Shown here one piece after another: positions 43,332 through 52,728 of a stretch of DNA of 64,000 bases (the first letter of the stretch is position 1; every line of letters starts with the position of its first letter). The notes under the pieces are model-generated. The model ran no database searches and was not told the DNA's origin. It saw only the letters and a list, made by a program, of their open reading frames with translations. This DNA is from Pseudoxanthomonas sp. J35 (lineage in GTDB: Bacteria > Pseudomonadota > Gammaproteobacteria > Xanthomonadales > Xanthomonadaceae). The stretch covers positions 134,201 to 198,200 of the forward strand of contig NZ_AZVB01000002.1 of the NCBI RefSeq assembly GCF_000513995.1, given 5' to 3'. A program made the translations under genes and the position numbers.

Positions 43332-43505
43332 GCGCGGGCCACGTTGAGCCGGACACGAAGCGGACGCGATGAGCCGGCCACGTTCAGCCGCCACGAAGCG
43401 CGGGCCAACGATGAGCCGGACACGGAGCGCCGGACGCGATATGAACCCGCCACGTTGAGCCGGCCACGGAGCGCGGGTCACGATCAGCCGGCCGCGCTGC
43501 CTGCA
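43332..43505. repeat. Imperfect minisatellite, about 67-72 bp period
   Basis: GCGCGGGCC/GCGCGGGTC markers recur at 43332, 43399 and 43471. Between them units such as GAGCCGGACACGAAGCG, GAGCCGGCCACGTTCAGCCG and GAGCCGGCCACGGAGCG are repeated with changes. It ends about 28 bases before the queC stop codon. No gene is apparent. Confidence 0.75.
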
Positions 43506-43532
43506 GGCCACGATGCGGCCGGCGCCGGGCGT

Positions 43533-44201
43533 TCAGCCCACGTAGCGCGTCGGATCGGCGACGCCGGCGGCCTCGAACCCGGCCGCGCGCAGGCGGCAGG
43601 CGTCGCAGTGGCCGCAGGCGCGGCCTTCGGCGTCGGCGCGGTAGCAGGACACCGTCTGCGAAAAATCCACGCCCAGGCGCAGGCCCTCGCGGACGATGTC
43701 GTCCTTGCCCATGCGCATCAGCGGCGCGTGGATGCGGATGCCCGCCCCCTCCACGCCGGCCCTGGTGGCCAGGTTGGCCAGGCGCTCGAAGGCCTCGATG
43801 AACTCGGGGCGGCAGTCCGGATAGCCGGAATAGTCCACCGCGTTGACGCCGCAGAAGATGTCCGCCGCGCCCAGCACCTCGGCCCAGCCCAGCGCCACCG
43901 ACAGCATGATCGTGTTGCGCGCCGGCACGTAGGTGACCGGGATGCCCTCGCCGCCGGCCTCCGGGACCTCGATGTCGTCAGTCAGCGCAGAACCACCGAT
44001 GCTGCGCAGGTCGACCTCGACGGTCTTGTGTGCCACCGCGCCCAGCGCGCGGGCGACGCGGTCGGCCGCGTCCAGCTCGGAGGTGTGGCGCTGGCCGTAG
44101 CGCACGCTCAGCGCGTGCACGGCGAAGCCCTGTTCGCGGGCGATGGCCAGGACCACGGCCGAATCCATGCCTCCGGAAACGAGGACGACGGCGTTCTTCA
44201 T
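43533..44201 (-). CDS. queC: 7-cyano-7-deazaguanine synthase QueC
   Basis: A 222-residue ATP-dependent PP-loop enzyme that turns 7-carboxy-7-deazaguanine into preQ0, a precursor of queuosine in tRNA. The PP-loop is [12 protein letters not shown] (residues 6-17) and the zinc-binding cysteines cluster in [20 protein letters not shown] near the C-terminus. ATG 44201 is preferred; another ATG 11 codons upstream is possible. It is on the same strand as queE, 110 bp downstream, and the two enzymes catalyse successive steps. Confidence 0.95.
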   Translation of the reverse strand: MKNAVVLVSGGMDSAVVLAIAREQGFAVHALSVRYGQRHTSELDAADRVARALGAVAHKTVEVDLRSIGGSALTDDIEVPEAGGEGIPVTYVPARNTIMLSVALGWAEVLGAADIFCGVNAVDYSGYPDCRPEFIEAFERLANLATRAGVEGAGIRIHAPLMRMGKDDIVREGLRLGVDFSQTVSCYRADAEGRACGHCDACRLRAAGFEAAGVADPTRYVG

Positions 44202-44311
44202 GCGGGGAATGCGGTGGGGTGTGGGGGCACTCATTGTAAGGCGGCCCCGGGGCGCGGCACCGGCAGGCGTGCGCGGCACAGGACGCGCGGCGAAACGCCA
44301 GGCCACCGGGC

Positions 44312-44971
44312 TCAGCGTCCCGGCTCGTCGTTCCAGAGGATCTTGTGCAGCTGCAGCTGGAAACGCACCGGCAGGCGGTCGGCGACGATCCAGTCGGCCA
44401 GCTCGCGCGGGTCCAGTTCGCTCTTGCTCGGCGAGAACAGCACGTCGCAGCGCTCGGCCAGGCGATGCTCGGCGACCATGCCGCGCGCCCATTCGTAGTC
44501 GGCGCGGCCGCACAGGACGAACTTGACCTGGTCGCGCGCGGTCAGCAGCGGGATGTTCTCCAGCCGGTTGCGCGCCATCTCGGCCGAGCCGGGCGTCTTG
44601 AGGTCGACCACCCGCGACACGCGCGGGTCGACGCCGGCGATGTCCAGCGCCCCGGAAGTCTCCAGCGAGACGTCGTAGCCGGCATCGCACAGGCGCCGCA
44701 GCAGGTCCAGGCAGCGCTTCTGCGCCAGCGGCTCGCCGCCGGTCACGCAGACGTGGCGCACGCCGTGGCGGGCGACCTCGGCAAGGATGTCGTCGATGTC
44801 CCACCACTGCCCGCCATGGAAGGCGTAGGCGGTGTCGCAGTACTGGCAGCGCAGCGGGCAGCCGGTCAGGCGCACGAACACGGTCGGCCAACCAGCGGTG
44901 TTGGCCTCGCCCTGCAGCGACAGGAAGATCTCGGTCAGCCGCAGCCGGTTCTGCGGGGCGTGCGTGTCCAT
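44312..44971 (-). CDS. queE: 7-carboxy-7-deazaguanine synthase QueE
   Basis: A 219-residue radical SAM enzyme that contracts the ring of carboxytetrahydropterin to 7-carboxy-7-deazaguanine. The iron-sulfur cluster motif is Cys38, Cys42 and Cys45 in [16 protein letters not shown]. The N-terminal [16 protein letters not shown] and the later [17 protein letters not shown] are typical of the family. It starts at ATG 44971, 16 bp after the cpoB stop, and probably belongs to the tol-pal transcription unit. Confidence 0.95.
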   Translation of the reverse strand: MDTHAPQNRLRLTEIFLSLQGEANTAGWPTVFVRLTGCPLRCQYCDTAYAFHGGQWWDIDDILAEVARHGVRHVCVTGGEPLAQKRCLDLLRRLCDAGYDVSLETSGALDIAGVDPRVSRVVDLKTPGSAEMARNRLENIPLLTARDQVKFVLCGRADYEWARGMVAEHRLAERCDVLFSPSKSELDPRELADWIVADRLPVRFQLQLHKILWNDEPGR

Positions 44972-44987
44972 GATCGGGGCCCGCGCC

Positions 44988-45791
44988 TCAGCGCAGCTGG
45001 CCGATCTGGATCGAGTGCAGTCGGTCGCCGGCGATGCGCGCGGCGTCGGTGCCCGGATACCGGCTGATGACCTGCTGCAGCGTGGACTCGGCCTCGGCCA
45101 CGCGGCGATCGCCGAACTGCGACAGGCCGGCCTTCAGCAGTGCGCCGGCGGCCTTGTCGTGGGTCGGGTAGCGGCCCACCAGGGCCTGGAACTGCTCTTC
45201 GGCCAGGCGGTAGTTGCCGGTGGCGTAGTAGCTCTCGCCCAGCCAGTACAGCGCGTTGGCGGCATAGATGCCGGCGGGGAAGGCTTCGAGGAAGGCCTGG
45301 AACAGCTGCGCGGACTCGTCGTAGCGCGCGGCCTTCAGGGCTTCGAATGCGGTGTTGTAGGCGGCACGTTCGTCGCCGAACTGGGCCAGCGAGCCCGGAT
45401 CGCCATAGACGCGCGGCGCGGTATCGACGGGCGCGGCCGGGGCCGCGGGAGCGGACGCGGCGGCATCGGTGCCGGCGGTGGCAGGCGGGGCCGGCAGGGC
45501 GCCACCCTCCAGCCGGTTGAGACGGCCGTCCAGGTCCAGGTACTGGTCGCGGCTGCGTTGCTGCAGCTGCTGGTTCTCGTGCTGCAGCTGCTCCACCGCC
45601 TCGCGCAGCGCCTGCACTTCGGTGCGCAGCTGGTCGAGCTGGTTGAGCAGGTCCTGGTTGGCCTGGGTGTTGTTGGCCTGCAGCTCGAGCCGGGCGACCC
45701 GGTCGGCCAGGCTCAGCTTCTGCGCATGGGCGGGCGTGGCGGCCACGAGGGCCGCCACGACCAGCATCAGCGTCGGACGCTTGGACGCCAT
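44988..45791 (-). CDS. cpoB: Cell division coordinator CpoB (YbgF)
   Basis: A 267-residue periplasmic protein that links the Tol-Pal system to peptidoglycan synthesis during division. A signal peptide covers residues 1-23 (ends TPAHA). The trimerising coiled coil is visible at about 28-98 (LADRVARLELQANNTQ, LDQLRTEVQALREAVEQLQ). An Ala/Pro linker precedes tetratricopeptide repeats at about 145-260 (AAYNTAFEALKAARYDESAQ, NALYWLGESYYATGNYRLA). It follows pal by three bases. Confidence 0.93.
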   Translation of the reverse strand: MASKRPTLMLVVAALVAATPAHAQKLSLADRVARLELQANNTQANQDLLNQLDQLRTEVQALREAVEQLQHENQQLQQRSRDQYLDLDGRLNRLEGGALPAPPATAGTDAAASAPAAPAAPVDTAPRVYGDPGSLAQFGDERAAYNTAFEALKAARYDESAQLFQAFLEAFPAGIYAANALYWLGESYYATGNYRLAEEQFQALVGRYPTHDKAAGALLKAGLSQFGDRRVAEAESTLQQVISRYPGTDAARIAGDRLHSIQIGQLR

Positions 45792-45794
45792 GGA

Positions 45795-46307
45795 TCAGCG
45801 CGCGGTGTACACGATTTCGACGCGACGGTTCTGCGCCCAGCAGGACTCGTTCGACTCGGTGCACAGCGGGCGCTCTTCGCCGTAGCTGACCACGGTCAGC
45901 TGGCTGGCGGAGGCACCGGCGGCCTGCAGGGCCGAAGCCACGGCATTGGCGCGGCGCTCGCCCAGGCCCATGTTGTACTCGCGGCTGCCGCGCTCGTCGG
46001 TGTGGCCTTCCAGGGTCTGGCGGGCGGACGGGCGGTCACGCAGGTACTTGGCGTGGCAGGCGATGATGGCCTGGTACTCCGGCTTGATCGTGTACTGGTC
46101 GAAGTCGAAGTGGATCACGCGCTGGCGCAGGCAGGCGTCGGTGTCCAGGTCTTCCGGACCGTAGGCGCCGGTGCCGGTCTGGGCCGGGGCGGTCGGGGTG
46201 GTCGGGGTGGTATCGGCGACCGGAGCTTCCTTGACCTTCTTGGAGCAGCCGGCCAGGGCAGCCACGGAAAGCAGGGAAACCAGAAGCACTCGGGTGGAGG
46301 TGTTCAT
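45795..46307 (-). CDS. pal: Peptidoglycan-associated lipoprotein Pal
   Basis: A 170-residue outer-membrane lipoprotein that binds peptidoglycan and TolB. The lipobox is SVAALAGC with lipidated Cys21, followed by SKK. The linker is Pro/Thr-rich. The OmpA-like domain (about 65-170) contains FDFDQYTIKPEYQ and the peptidoglycan-binding EGHTDERGSREYNMGLGERR. AAGGA lies just upstream of ATG 46307. It follows tolB by 76 bp. Confidence 0.96.
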   Translation of the reverse strand: MNTSTRVLLVSLLSVAALAGCSKKVKEAPVADTTPTTPTAPAQTGTGAYGPEDLDTDACLRQRVIHFDFDQYTIKPEYQAIIACHAKYLRDRPSARQTLEGHTDERGSREYNMGLGERRANAVASALQAAGASASQLTVVSYGEERPLCTESNESCWAQNRRVEIVYTAR

Positions 46308-46383
46308 GATCTGTCCTTGAGGGTGTTACTGCGAATGAAAGGTTGGGGGGTGTGACGCAGCCCCGCTATGGTACAACGAAATC

Positions 46384-47700
46384 TTAACGCGCAACCCGGT
46401 ACGGCGACCATGCCGGCTCGCGCACATCGCCGTCGGCCAGGACCAGGCGCTGGCGCACCCGGCCGTCGGCGGAGACGGCATACAGCACCCCGCGCCCGCC
46501 CTCGCGCGCCGCGTACAGCAGCATGCTGGCGTTGGGGGCGAAGCTGGGGGATTCGTCCAGGGGCCCGGTGGATACGGTACTCCAGCGCGGCGAGCCCAGG
46601 CTGGTATCCATGATCGCGATCCGGTAGGTGTTGCCGGCGCCCTGCGCCACCGCGATCTTCTTGTCGTCGTAGGACACCGACGCGGTGGCGTTGTAGTTGC
46701 CCTGGAAGGTCACCCGCGCCGGGGTGCCGCCGCTGGCCGGCACCTGGTAGATCTGCGGGCGGCCGCCGCGGTCGGAGGTGAAGTAGATCCGGCTGCCGTC
46801 GGCGCTCCAGGTCGGCTCGGTGTCGATGCCGAAATGGTTGGTCAGCTGGGTCAGCTGCTTGCTGCCCAGGTCCATGATGTAGATCTCCGGATTGCCGCTG
46901 CGCGACAGCGACATGGCCAGCCTGCGGCCGTCGGGCGAGAACGCCGGCGCGCCGTTGATGCCGCGGAAGCTGCTGACCAGCTCGCGGGCGCCGGTGGCGA
47001 TGTCCTGCACGTAGATGGCCGAGTTGCCGCGCTCGAAGCTGACGTAGGCCAGCTTGCGGCCGTCCGGGCTCCACGCCGGCGACAGCAGCGGCTCGGCCGA
47101 GCGCACCACCACCTGCGGGTTCCAGCCGTCGGCGTCGGCCACGTTCAGCGCGTAGCGCATGTCCTTGCCGGTGCCGCTGGCGGTGACGTAGGCGATGCGG
47201 GTCCAGAACGCGCCGCGCACGCCGGTGATCTTCTCGTAGATCGCGTCGGCGATCTGGTGGGCGGCGTCGCGGGTGGCGTTCGGGCGGGCGGTGATGGCCA
47301 GGCCCAGCAGGCGCTCGGCCTTGGCCACGTCGAACAGCTCGTACTCGATGCGGTAGCCGCCGTCGCCGGCGTCGAGGATGCGGCCGACGACGATGTAGTC
47401 CTGGCGCAGCTGCTTCCAGGTCGGGTAGTTGATCTCGCCGCCGCGGGTCGGGCGCTCGACGATCTGCTCGTCAGGCAGCGGGCGGAACACGCCCGAGCGC
47501 GCCAGGTCGTCTCGCACCACCTTGGACACGTCGGTCTGCGGCGGGGCGCCACTGCCCTGGTACGGCATCGGCACGATGGTGATCGGCAGGGCCGAGGCGT
47601 TGCCGCCGACGATGTCGATCTCGAGTCCCTGCTGCGCCGAGGCGGCAAAGGGCAGCAGGAGGGACAGGAGGATTGCGAACCAGCGCAGCGGGGTCTTCAT
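46384..47700 (-). CDS. tolB: Tol-Pal system periplasmic beta-propeller TolB
   Basis: A 438-residue periplasmic protein. The signal peptide ends at about residue 22 (LLPFAASA before QQGLE), and the mature N-terminus carries the TolA-binding box. An N-terminal alpha/beta domain (to about 165) precedes a six-bladed WD40-like propeller with the repeated SPDGRKLAYVS, SPDGRRLAMSLSRSGNPEI and SADGSRIYFTSDRGG units. It binds Pal and links the inner and outer membranes. ATG 47700 is used; the frame opens nine codons earlier. It lies 179 bp after tolA. Confidence 0.96.
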   Translation of the reverse strand: MKTPLRWFAILLSLLLPFAASAQQGLEIDIVGGNASALPITIVPMPYQGSGAPPQTDVSKVVRDDLARSGVFRPLPDEQIVERPTRGGEINYPTWKQLRQDYIVVGRILDAGDGGYRIEYELFDVAKAERLLGLAITARPNATRDAAHQIADAIYEKITGVRGAFWTRIAYVTASGTGKDMRYALNVADADGWNPQVVVRSAEPLLSPAWSPDGRKLAYVSFERGNSAIYVQDIATGARELVSSFRGINGAPAFSPDGRRLAMSLSRSGNPEIYIMDLGSKQLTQLTNHFGIDTEPTWSADGSRIYFTSDRGGRPQIYQVPASGGTPARVTFQGNYNATASVSYDDKKIAVAQGAGNTYRIAIMDTSLGSPRWSTVSTGPLDESPSFAPNASMLLYAAREGGRGVLYAVSADGRVRQRLVLADGDVREPAWSPYRVAR

Positions 47701-47743
47701 GGGCAGGTCGTCGGGGATCCGGTCCAACAGGGGATGGGAAGGG

Positions 47744-47773
47744 ATAACAGCGTAAGCGTGAACATTTTCGCAA
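47744..47773 (-). promoter_or_regulatory. Candidate internal promoter of tolB
   Basis: On the minus strand TTGCGA (47773-47768) and TGTTAT (47749-47744) match a sigma-70 -35 and -10 at four of six positions each, with an 18-bp spacer, 44 bp before the tolB start. The tolA-tolB gap is 179 bp, unusually long within this tight operon, and a separate tolB promoter is known in E. coli. Confidence 0.35.
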
Positions 47774-47879
47774 TCATGAACGAAAACGGCGTGAACGCAG
47801 CGGGGAGCCGATTACCGGCCCACCATGCGGAGTGACCGGCGGAAGGCGCCACCCGCGGGCGGCTGCACGGGCCAGGTCG

Positions 47880-48875
47880 TCAGCGATCGCGGGCCTCGAA
47901 GTTGAGGATCAGGTTGCGCTGGAACACCTGCTCGAAGCCCCGGTAGGGCAGCGGCTGGGCGCGCAGCACCGCCGCCTCCAGGGAACGGCGCCCGGCTTCG
48001 TCGTAAGGGCAGCCCGGTTCGACCTTGACGTCGATGACCTCGCCGCCGGGCAGCTGGCGGATCGAGACGCGGCAGCGCTGGCCCAGCGGCACGGTGTCCG
48101 GGCGGATCCACTGGTTGGTCACCGCCTGCTGGATCGCGGCGGCGTACTTGGCGGTCAGGTCCTCGCTGGTGCCGCCCTGCCCCGGCGTGCCTTGGGCGGG
48201 CGGCGCGGGGGTCTGGGCCTGGCGCTTCTGCGCCTGTTCCAGCTGGCGCAGCTTCTGCTCGGCCAGCTCGGCCTGGCGCGCGGCCTGCTCGCGCTGTTTG
48301 CGGATCTCGGCCAGCTTCTTCTGGCGCTCCTCCTCGGCCTGGGCGGCGAGGCGGCGCTGGTTCTCGGCGGCCTTCTGCTTCTCGCGCTCCTCGGTCAGGT
48401 CGATCTGCTCCTGGCGGCGGCGTTCCTCCTGCTCGCGCTCGGCCTTCTCCCGGGCGATGGCGTCGCGGCGGGCGGCGTCCTGGTCGACCGTGTCGGGGAC
48501 CGGGATGAAGTCCTGCGCCTTCTGCTGCGGGGCGACCTGCGCATCCTGCGGGCGCGGGGTGGGCAGCGGCTGCGGCGGCGGCACGGTTTCCTCCGGCGCC
48601 ACTTCCTGCAGGGTCGGCGGCAGCGGTTCGGGCTCCGGCTTGGGCGCTTCCTCGGCGCGGCGCCGGGCGGCGGCCAGGTCCGACGGCGAGGTCACCAGCG
48701 AGGCCTCGATCACCGGCGAACCGGCGGCCGGCTCCACCTGCCGCTGCGGCGACCACCACCACGCCACCCAGAACAGCAGCGCCACCAGCACATGCAGGGC
48801 CACGGCCAGCGCGAACGGGCCGGCCAGCCCGCCTTCGCGGTCGTCGGGGTTGCGGTAGAAGGCGTCAGCGTGCAT
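47880..48875 (-). CDS. tolA: Tol-Pal system protein TolA
   Basis: A 331-residue protein that spans from the inner membrane to the outer membrane. One membrane helix is at about 18-40 (AGPFALAVALHVLVALLFWV). A long Lys/Ala/Glu/Gln-rich helical domain II covers about 60-225 (REKAEREQEERRRQEQIDL, KKLAEIRKQREQAARQAEL). The globular TolA C-terminal domain III (about 235-331) ends FEQVFQRNLILNFEARDR. It is energised by TolQR to act in outer-membrane constriction. It lies three bases after tolR. Confidence 0.94.
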   Translation of the reverse strand: MHADAFYRNPDDREGGLAGPFALAVALHVLVALLFWVAWWWSPQRQVEPAAGSPVIEASLVTSPSDLAAARRRAEEAPKPEPEPLPPTLQEVAPEETVPPPQPLPTPRPQDAQVAPQQKAQDFIPVPDTVDQDAARRDAIAREKAEREQEERRRQEQIDLTEEREKQKAAENQRRLAAQAEEERQKKLAEIRKQREQAARQAELAEQKLRQLEQAQKRQAQTPAPPAQGTPGQGGTSEDLTAKYAAAIQQAVTNQWIRPDTVPLGQRCRVSIRQLPGGEVIDVKVEPGCPYDEAGRRSLEAAVLRAQPLPYRGFEQVFQRNLILNFEARDR

Positions 48876-48878
48876 CGA

Positions 48879-49316
<438 letters not shown>

Positions 49317-49347
49317 GGCGTGCTCCCGGCGGTCAGGCGGACGGGGT

Positions 49348-50124
49348 TCATTCGTCCCCGCCGGCCTGGCGCTGCAGGATCGAGCTGAACTCGTCGGCGA
49401 AGCTCTCGTAGCGCTGCGAGAGGCGGTCCACGCGGCTGGTATAGCGGTTGTAGGCCCATACCGCCGGGATCGCCACGAACAGGCCGATGGCGGTGGCGAA
49501 CAGCGCCTCGGAGATGCCCGGGGCGACCGAGGCGATGCCGACCTGCTGGCCCTGGCTGACCATGTCGTGCATGGTCACCATGATGCCGAACACGGTGCCG
49601 ACCAGGCCCACGTACGGGGCGGTGGAGCCGATGTTGGCCAGCAGCTCGAGGTTGCGCTCCAGCGCGCCGACCTCGCGGGTATAAGCCACCCGCATCGCCC
49701 GCTGCGCGCCTTCCAGCTGCGCGCGGGGATCGTGGCGGCGCTTGTCGCGCAGGCGGGTGAACTCGCGGAACCCGGCCTCGAAGATCGCCTCCAGCCCGCC
49801 GACCACGCGGTTGCGGTCGGTGGCCGCGGCGTACAGCTTGCCCAGCTCGGCGCCGGACCAGAAGCGGTTCTCGAAGTCGTCGGCCTCCTGGTCGGCGGCC
49901 TTGAAGGTGCGCAGCTTGCGGAAAATGATCACCCAGCTGATCAGCGAGCCGGCCAGCAGCAGCAGCACGATCAGCTTCACCGGCAGGCTGGCCCGCAGCA
50001 TCAGGTCCAGGTAGTTGATGCCGCCATGGGCCACGCTGGAGGCCGCCTGGCTCGCGGCGGCTGCCGCGTCCTCCGGCAGTGCTTCCACCACGGTGGCCAC
50101 CAGGGCCAGGATCGATCCGGTCAT
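49348..50124 (-). CDS. tolQ: Tol-Pal system motor protein TolQ
   Basis: A 258-residue MotA/TolQ/ExbB channel protein with three membrane segments (about 33-53, 155-178 and 190-212) around a large cytoplasmic loop. The core signature is IGSTAPYVGLVGTVFGIM followed by GISEALFATAIGLFVAIPAV. ATG 50124 is chosen because AGAGG and AAGG precede it; 48 codons upstream are open but not conserved. It is 80 bp after ybgC. Confidence 0.95.
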   Translation of the reverse strand: MTGSILALVATVVEALPEDAAAAASQAASSVAHGGINYLDLMLRASLPVKLIVLLLLAGSLISWVIIFRKLRTFKAADQEADDFENRFWSGAELGKLYAAATDRNRVVGGLEAIFEAGFREFTRLRDKRRHDPRAQLEGAQRAMRVAYTREVGALERNLELLANIGSTAPYVGLVGTVFGIMVTMHDMVSQGQQVGIASVAPGISEALFATAIGLFVAIPAVWAYNRYTSRVDRLSQRYESFADEFSSILQRQAGGDE

Positions 50125-50204
50125 CCTTATTCCTCTGCGTTGTTCGTATGCCCCAGTGTCCGGCCCGGCCGGTCCGTCCGCTGTCAATAACGGACGGGAC
50201 CGCG

Positions 50205-50615
50205 TCAGGGGGTCGGACCGGCCTGGAGGCGTTGGAGTTCCTGGTAAAGCGTTTCCTCGATGGGGCACGGGCGGAAGTCCGCAGCGCGCAACGACGCGAC
50301 CTTCACCTCCGCCGCCAGCAGGACCTCGTCCCCGCGCAGGATGCGCTGGGAGAAGACCACGCTGGCCCGGCCGACCCGGCTGATCTCCGCGGTGACCTCG
50401 AGCAGGTCGTCCAGCCGCGCAGGGCGCAGGAAGTCCAGCCGCATCGAATGCACCGCGAACACCAGCCCGGCCTGCTGCAGGGCCTGCTGGCCCCGGCCCA
50501 TCGCGCGCAAGGCATCGCTGCGCGCGCGTTCCAGGAAAGCCACGTAGCGCGCGTGGTAGACCACGCCGCCAGCGTCGGTATCTTCCCAGTAGACGCGTAT
50601 CGGAATGCTGAACAT
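50205..50615 (-). CDS. ybgC: Acyl-CoA thioesterase YbgC
   Basis: A 136-residue hotdog-fold thioesterase. The family motif YWEDTDAGGVVYHARYVAFLERARS (residues 9-33) contains the catalytic aspartate. It hydrolyses short or acyl-carrier-bound thioesters and precedes tolQ, as in most gammaproteobacteria, where it is often the first gene of the tol-pal operon. ATG 50615 is the conserved start; the frame is open much further upstream. A 180-bp gap separates it from pilB, whose gene ends upstream. Confidence 0.93.
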   Translation of the reverse strand: MFSIPIRVYWEDTDAGGVVYHARYVAFLERARSDALRAMGRGQQALQQAGLVFAVHSMRLDFLRPARLDDLLEVTAEISRVGRASVVFSQRILRGDEVLLAAEVKVASLRAADFRPCPIEETLYQELQRLQAGPTP

Positions 50616-50795
50616 CGGGGAACCGGTAGCCAGGGAGCGCACAAGGATGCCCGTCGGGGCGTGTGCCGGCCAGCCCCGGTTGGCCCGGGGCTGCAGGATC
50701 GGTTGGCGGTCACGGTTTGGCGGGCGGAGGTACGGGGCGCCCTGGAAGAGTGACCGGCACGGCGATGGCCGGCCAGGCCACCGCCACCACCGCAC

Positions 50796-52526
50796 TCAAT
50801 CCTTGGTGACGCGGTTGATCTCGGCCAAACTGGTGATGCCGTCGCGGACCTTCTTCAGCGCCGACTGGCGCAGGTCCTTGATCCCCGCCTGCTGCGCGAC
50901 CTCGGCGATCTGCATGGCGTTGCCACCGGCCAGGACGATGGCCTGGATCTCCTCGCTCATCGGCATGACCTGGTAGATACCGGTACGGCCCTTGTAACCC
51001 TCGGTGCACTCGTCGCAGCCCACCGGCTCGTAGACGGTGAAGCCCTCGTCGATCTCTTCCTGGGTGAAGCCCTCGGCCAGCAGCGCATGCTCCGGCAGGT
51101 TCACCGCCCGTCGGCACTTGGGGCACAGCCGGCGCGCCAGACGCTGGGCGATCACCAGGGTCACCGACGAGGTGATGTTGTAGGGCGCGATGCCCATGTT
51201 CATCAGTCGGGCGATGGTCTGCGGCGCGTCGTTGGTGTGCAGGGTCGACAGCACCATGTGGCCGGTCTGCGCCGCCTTGATCGCGATCTCGGCCGTTTCC
51301 AGGTCGCGGATTTCGCCGACCATGATCACGTCCGGGTCCTGGCGCAGGAAGCTGCGGAGGGCGGCGGCGAAGGTCATGCCGCGCTTGTTGTTCTGCTGGA
51401 CCTGGTTGACGCCCGGCAGGCGGATTTCGACCGGGTCCTCGGCGGTGGAGATGTTGCGGGTCTCGTCGTTGAGGATGCCCAGCGCCGTGTACAGCGACAC
51501 CGTCTTGCCCGAGCCGGTCGGACCGGTGACCAGGACCATGCCGTAGGGCTTGTGGATCGCGTCCAGGAACAGCTTCTGCTGCTCCGCCTCATAGCCGAGC
51601 TTCTCGATGCCCAGCTTGGCCGCGCTGCCGTCGAGGATACGCAGCACCACCTTCTCGCCGAACAGGGTCGGCAGGGTGCTGACGCGGAAGTCGATCTGCT
51701 TGGTCTTGGACAGGTTGAGCTTGATGCGGCCGTCCTGCGGCACGCGCTTCTCGGCGATGTCCAGCTGGGCCATGACCTTCAGGCGCGCGGCGATGCGCTG
51801 GTTGAGCTTGACCGGGGCCTTGGCCACGGTCTTGAGCAGGCCGTCGATGCGCATGCGCACCCGGTAGTCGGTCTCGTACGGCTCGAAATGGATGTCCGAG
51901 GCGCCGCGGCGGATCGCGTCGACCAGCACCTTGTTGACGAACTTGACCACCGGGGTGTCGTCGCCCTTGGCGTCGACGCCGGACTCGGAGCCACCCTCCT
52001 CGTCGGTGGACCCGACCTCCAGGTCTTCCAGGCCCTCCTCGTCGTCGCCGAGGGCGCCATCCAGCTGGCCGCCCACGTTCTGCCACTGCTCCAGCGTGCG
52101 CCGGATCTGGTCCTCGTCGACCAGGATCGGCTCCACGACCAGGTTGGTATGGAACTGGATCTCGGCCAGGGCGCCGGTCTGGGTGGGGTTGCTGGTGCCG
52201 ACGAACAGCTTGTTGCCGCGCTTGAACAGCGGCAGCACGTTGTGCTTCTGGACCAGCTCCTCGCTGACCAGCTTCATGGCGTTCTGGGCCGGGTCGAAAG
52301 CCGACGCGTCCAGCAGCGGCATGCCGAACTCGACGGCGTTGGCGGCCGCCAGCTGCGCCGGGCCGACCAGCTTCTTGTCGGAGATCCACTGCGCCAGCGG
52401 AACCTTGGCCTCGGCGGCCTGGGCCATGGCGGCACGGGCGGCCGCCTCGTCCAGCGCCCCATCCAGGACCAGCCGCCGGGCAATACCGGTGATCCCGACC
52501 AGGTTGGCAGTGGCCGCTACATTCAT
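50796..52526 (-). CDS. pilB: Type IV pilus extension ATPase PilB
   Basis: A 576-residue hexameric ATPase that powers pilus assembly. The N-terminal GSPII_E regulatory domain (about 20-150, LVGITGIARRL onward) has the usual acidic linker (DDEEGLEDLEVGSTDEE). The core contains ASDIHFEPYETDYRVRMR, Walker A GPTGSGKT (residues 334-341), the Asp-box AEDPVEI, Walker B MVGEIRD, the His-box STLHTNDAP and the tetracysteine zinc site CPKC...CDEC. ATG 52526 is the best start; the frame is open far upstream without similarity. It is divergent from the glycosyltransferase gene, and pilC is 11 kb away at the window's end. Confidence 0.96.
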   Translation of the reverse strand: MNVAATANLVGITGIARRLVLDGALDEAAARAAMAQAAEAKVPLAQWISDKKLVGPAQLAAANAVEFGMPLLDASAFDPAQNAMKLVSEELVQKHNVLPLFKRGNKLFVGTSNPTQTGALAEIQFHTNLVVEPILVDEDQIRRTLEQWQNVGGQLDGALGDDEEGLEDLEVGSTDEEGGSESGVDAKGDDTPVVKFVNKVLVDAIRRGASDIHFEPYETDYRVRMRIDGLLKTVAKAPVKLNQRIAARLKVMAQLDIAEKRVPQDGRIKLNLSKTKQIDFRVSTLPTLFGEKVVLRILDGSAAKLGIEKLGYEAEQQKLFLDAIHKPYGMVLVTGPTGSGKTVSLYTALGILNDETRNISTAEDPVEIRLPGVNQVQQNNKRGMTFAAALRSFLRQDPDVIMVGEIRDLETAEIAIKAAQTGHMVLSTLHTNDAPQTIARLMNMGIAPYNITSSVTLVIAQRLARRLCPKCRRAVNLPEHALLAEGFTQEEIDEGFTVYEPVGCDECTEGYKGRTGIYQVMPMSEEIQAIVLAGGNAMQIAEVAQQAGIKDLRQSALKKVRDGITSLAEINRVTKD

Positions 52527-52728
52527 ATCGTTGGTCCCCGGAACCCTAATGGGGCGAAAAGATAGCGCAAAGTGCCGCCCGTGGACGGCCCCGGGGCAAT
52601 CCGCCCTCCCGTTCGCCGGCACATCGCGGCCGATGGGCGGAACATTGGCGGCGGTCACGCCTGCCCGCCGCCGACGCCCCGCCGGGTGGGGTAATCTTCC
52701 CGGCGCAGCAAAGCTCCCGGGGGACCTT

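Noticed and set aside
43533-45791. queE and queC beside tol-pal as an unusual linkage
   Set aside because: The same order after cpoB is common in gammaproteobacteria, so it is not novel.
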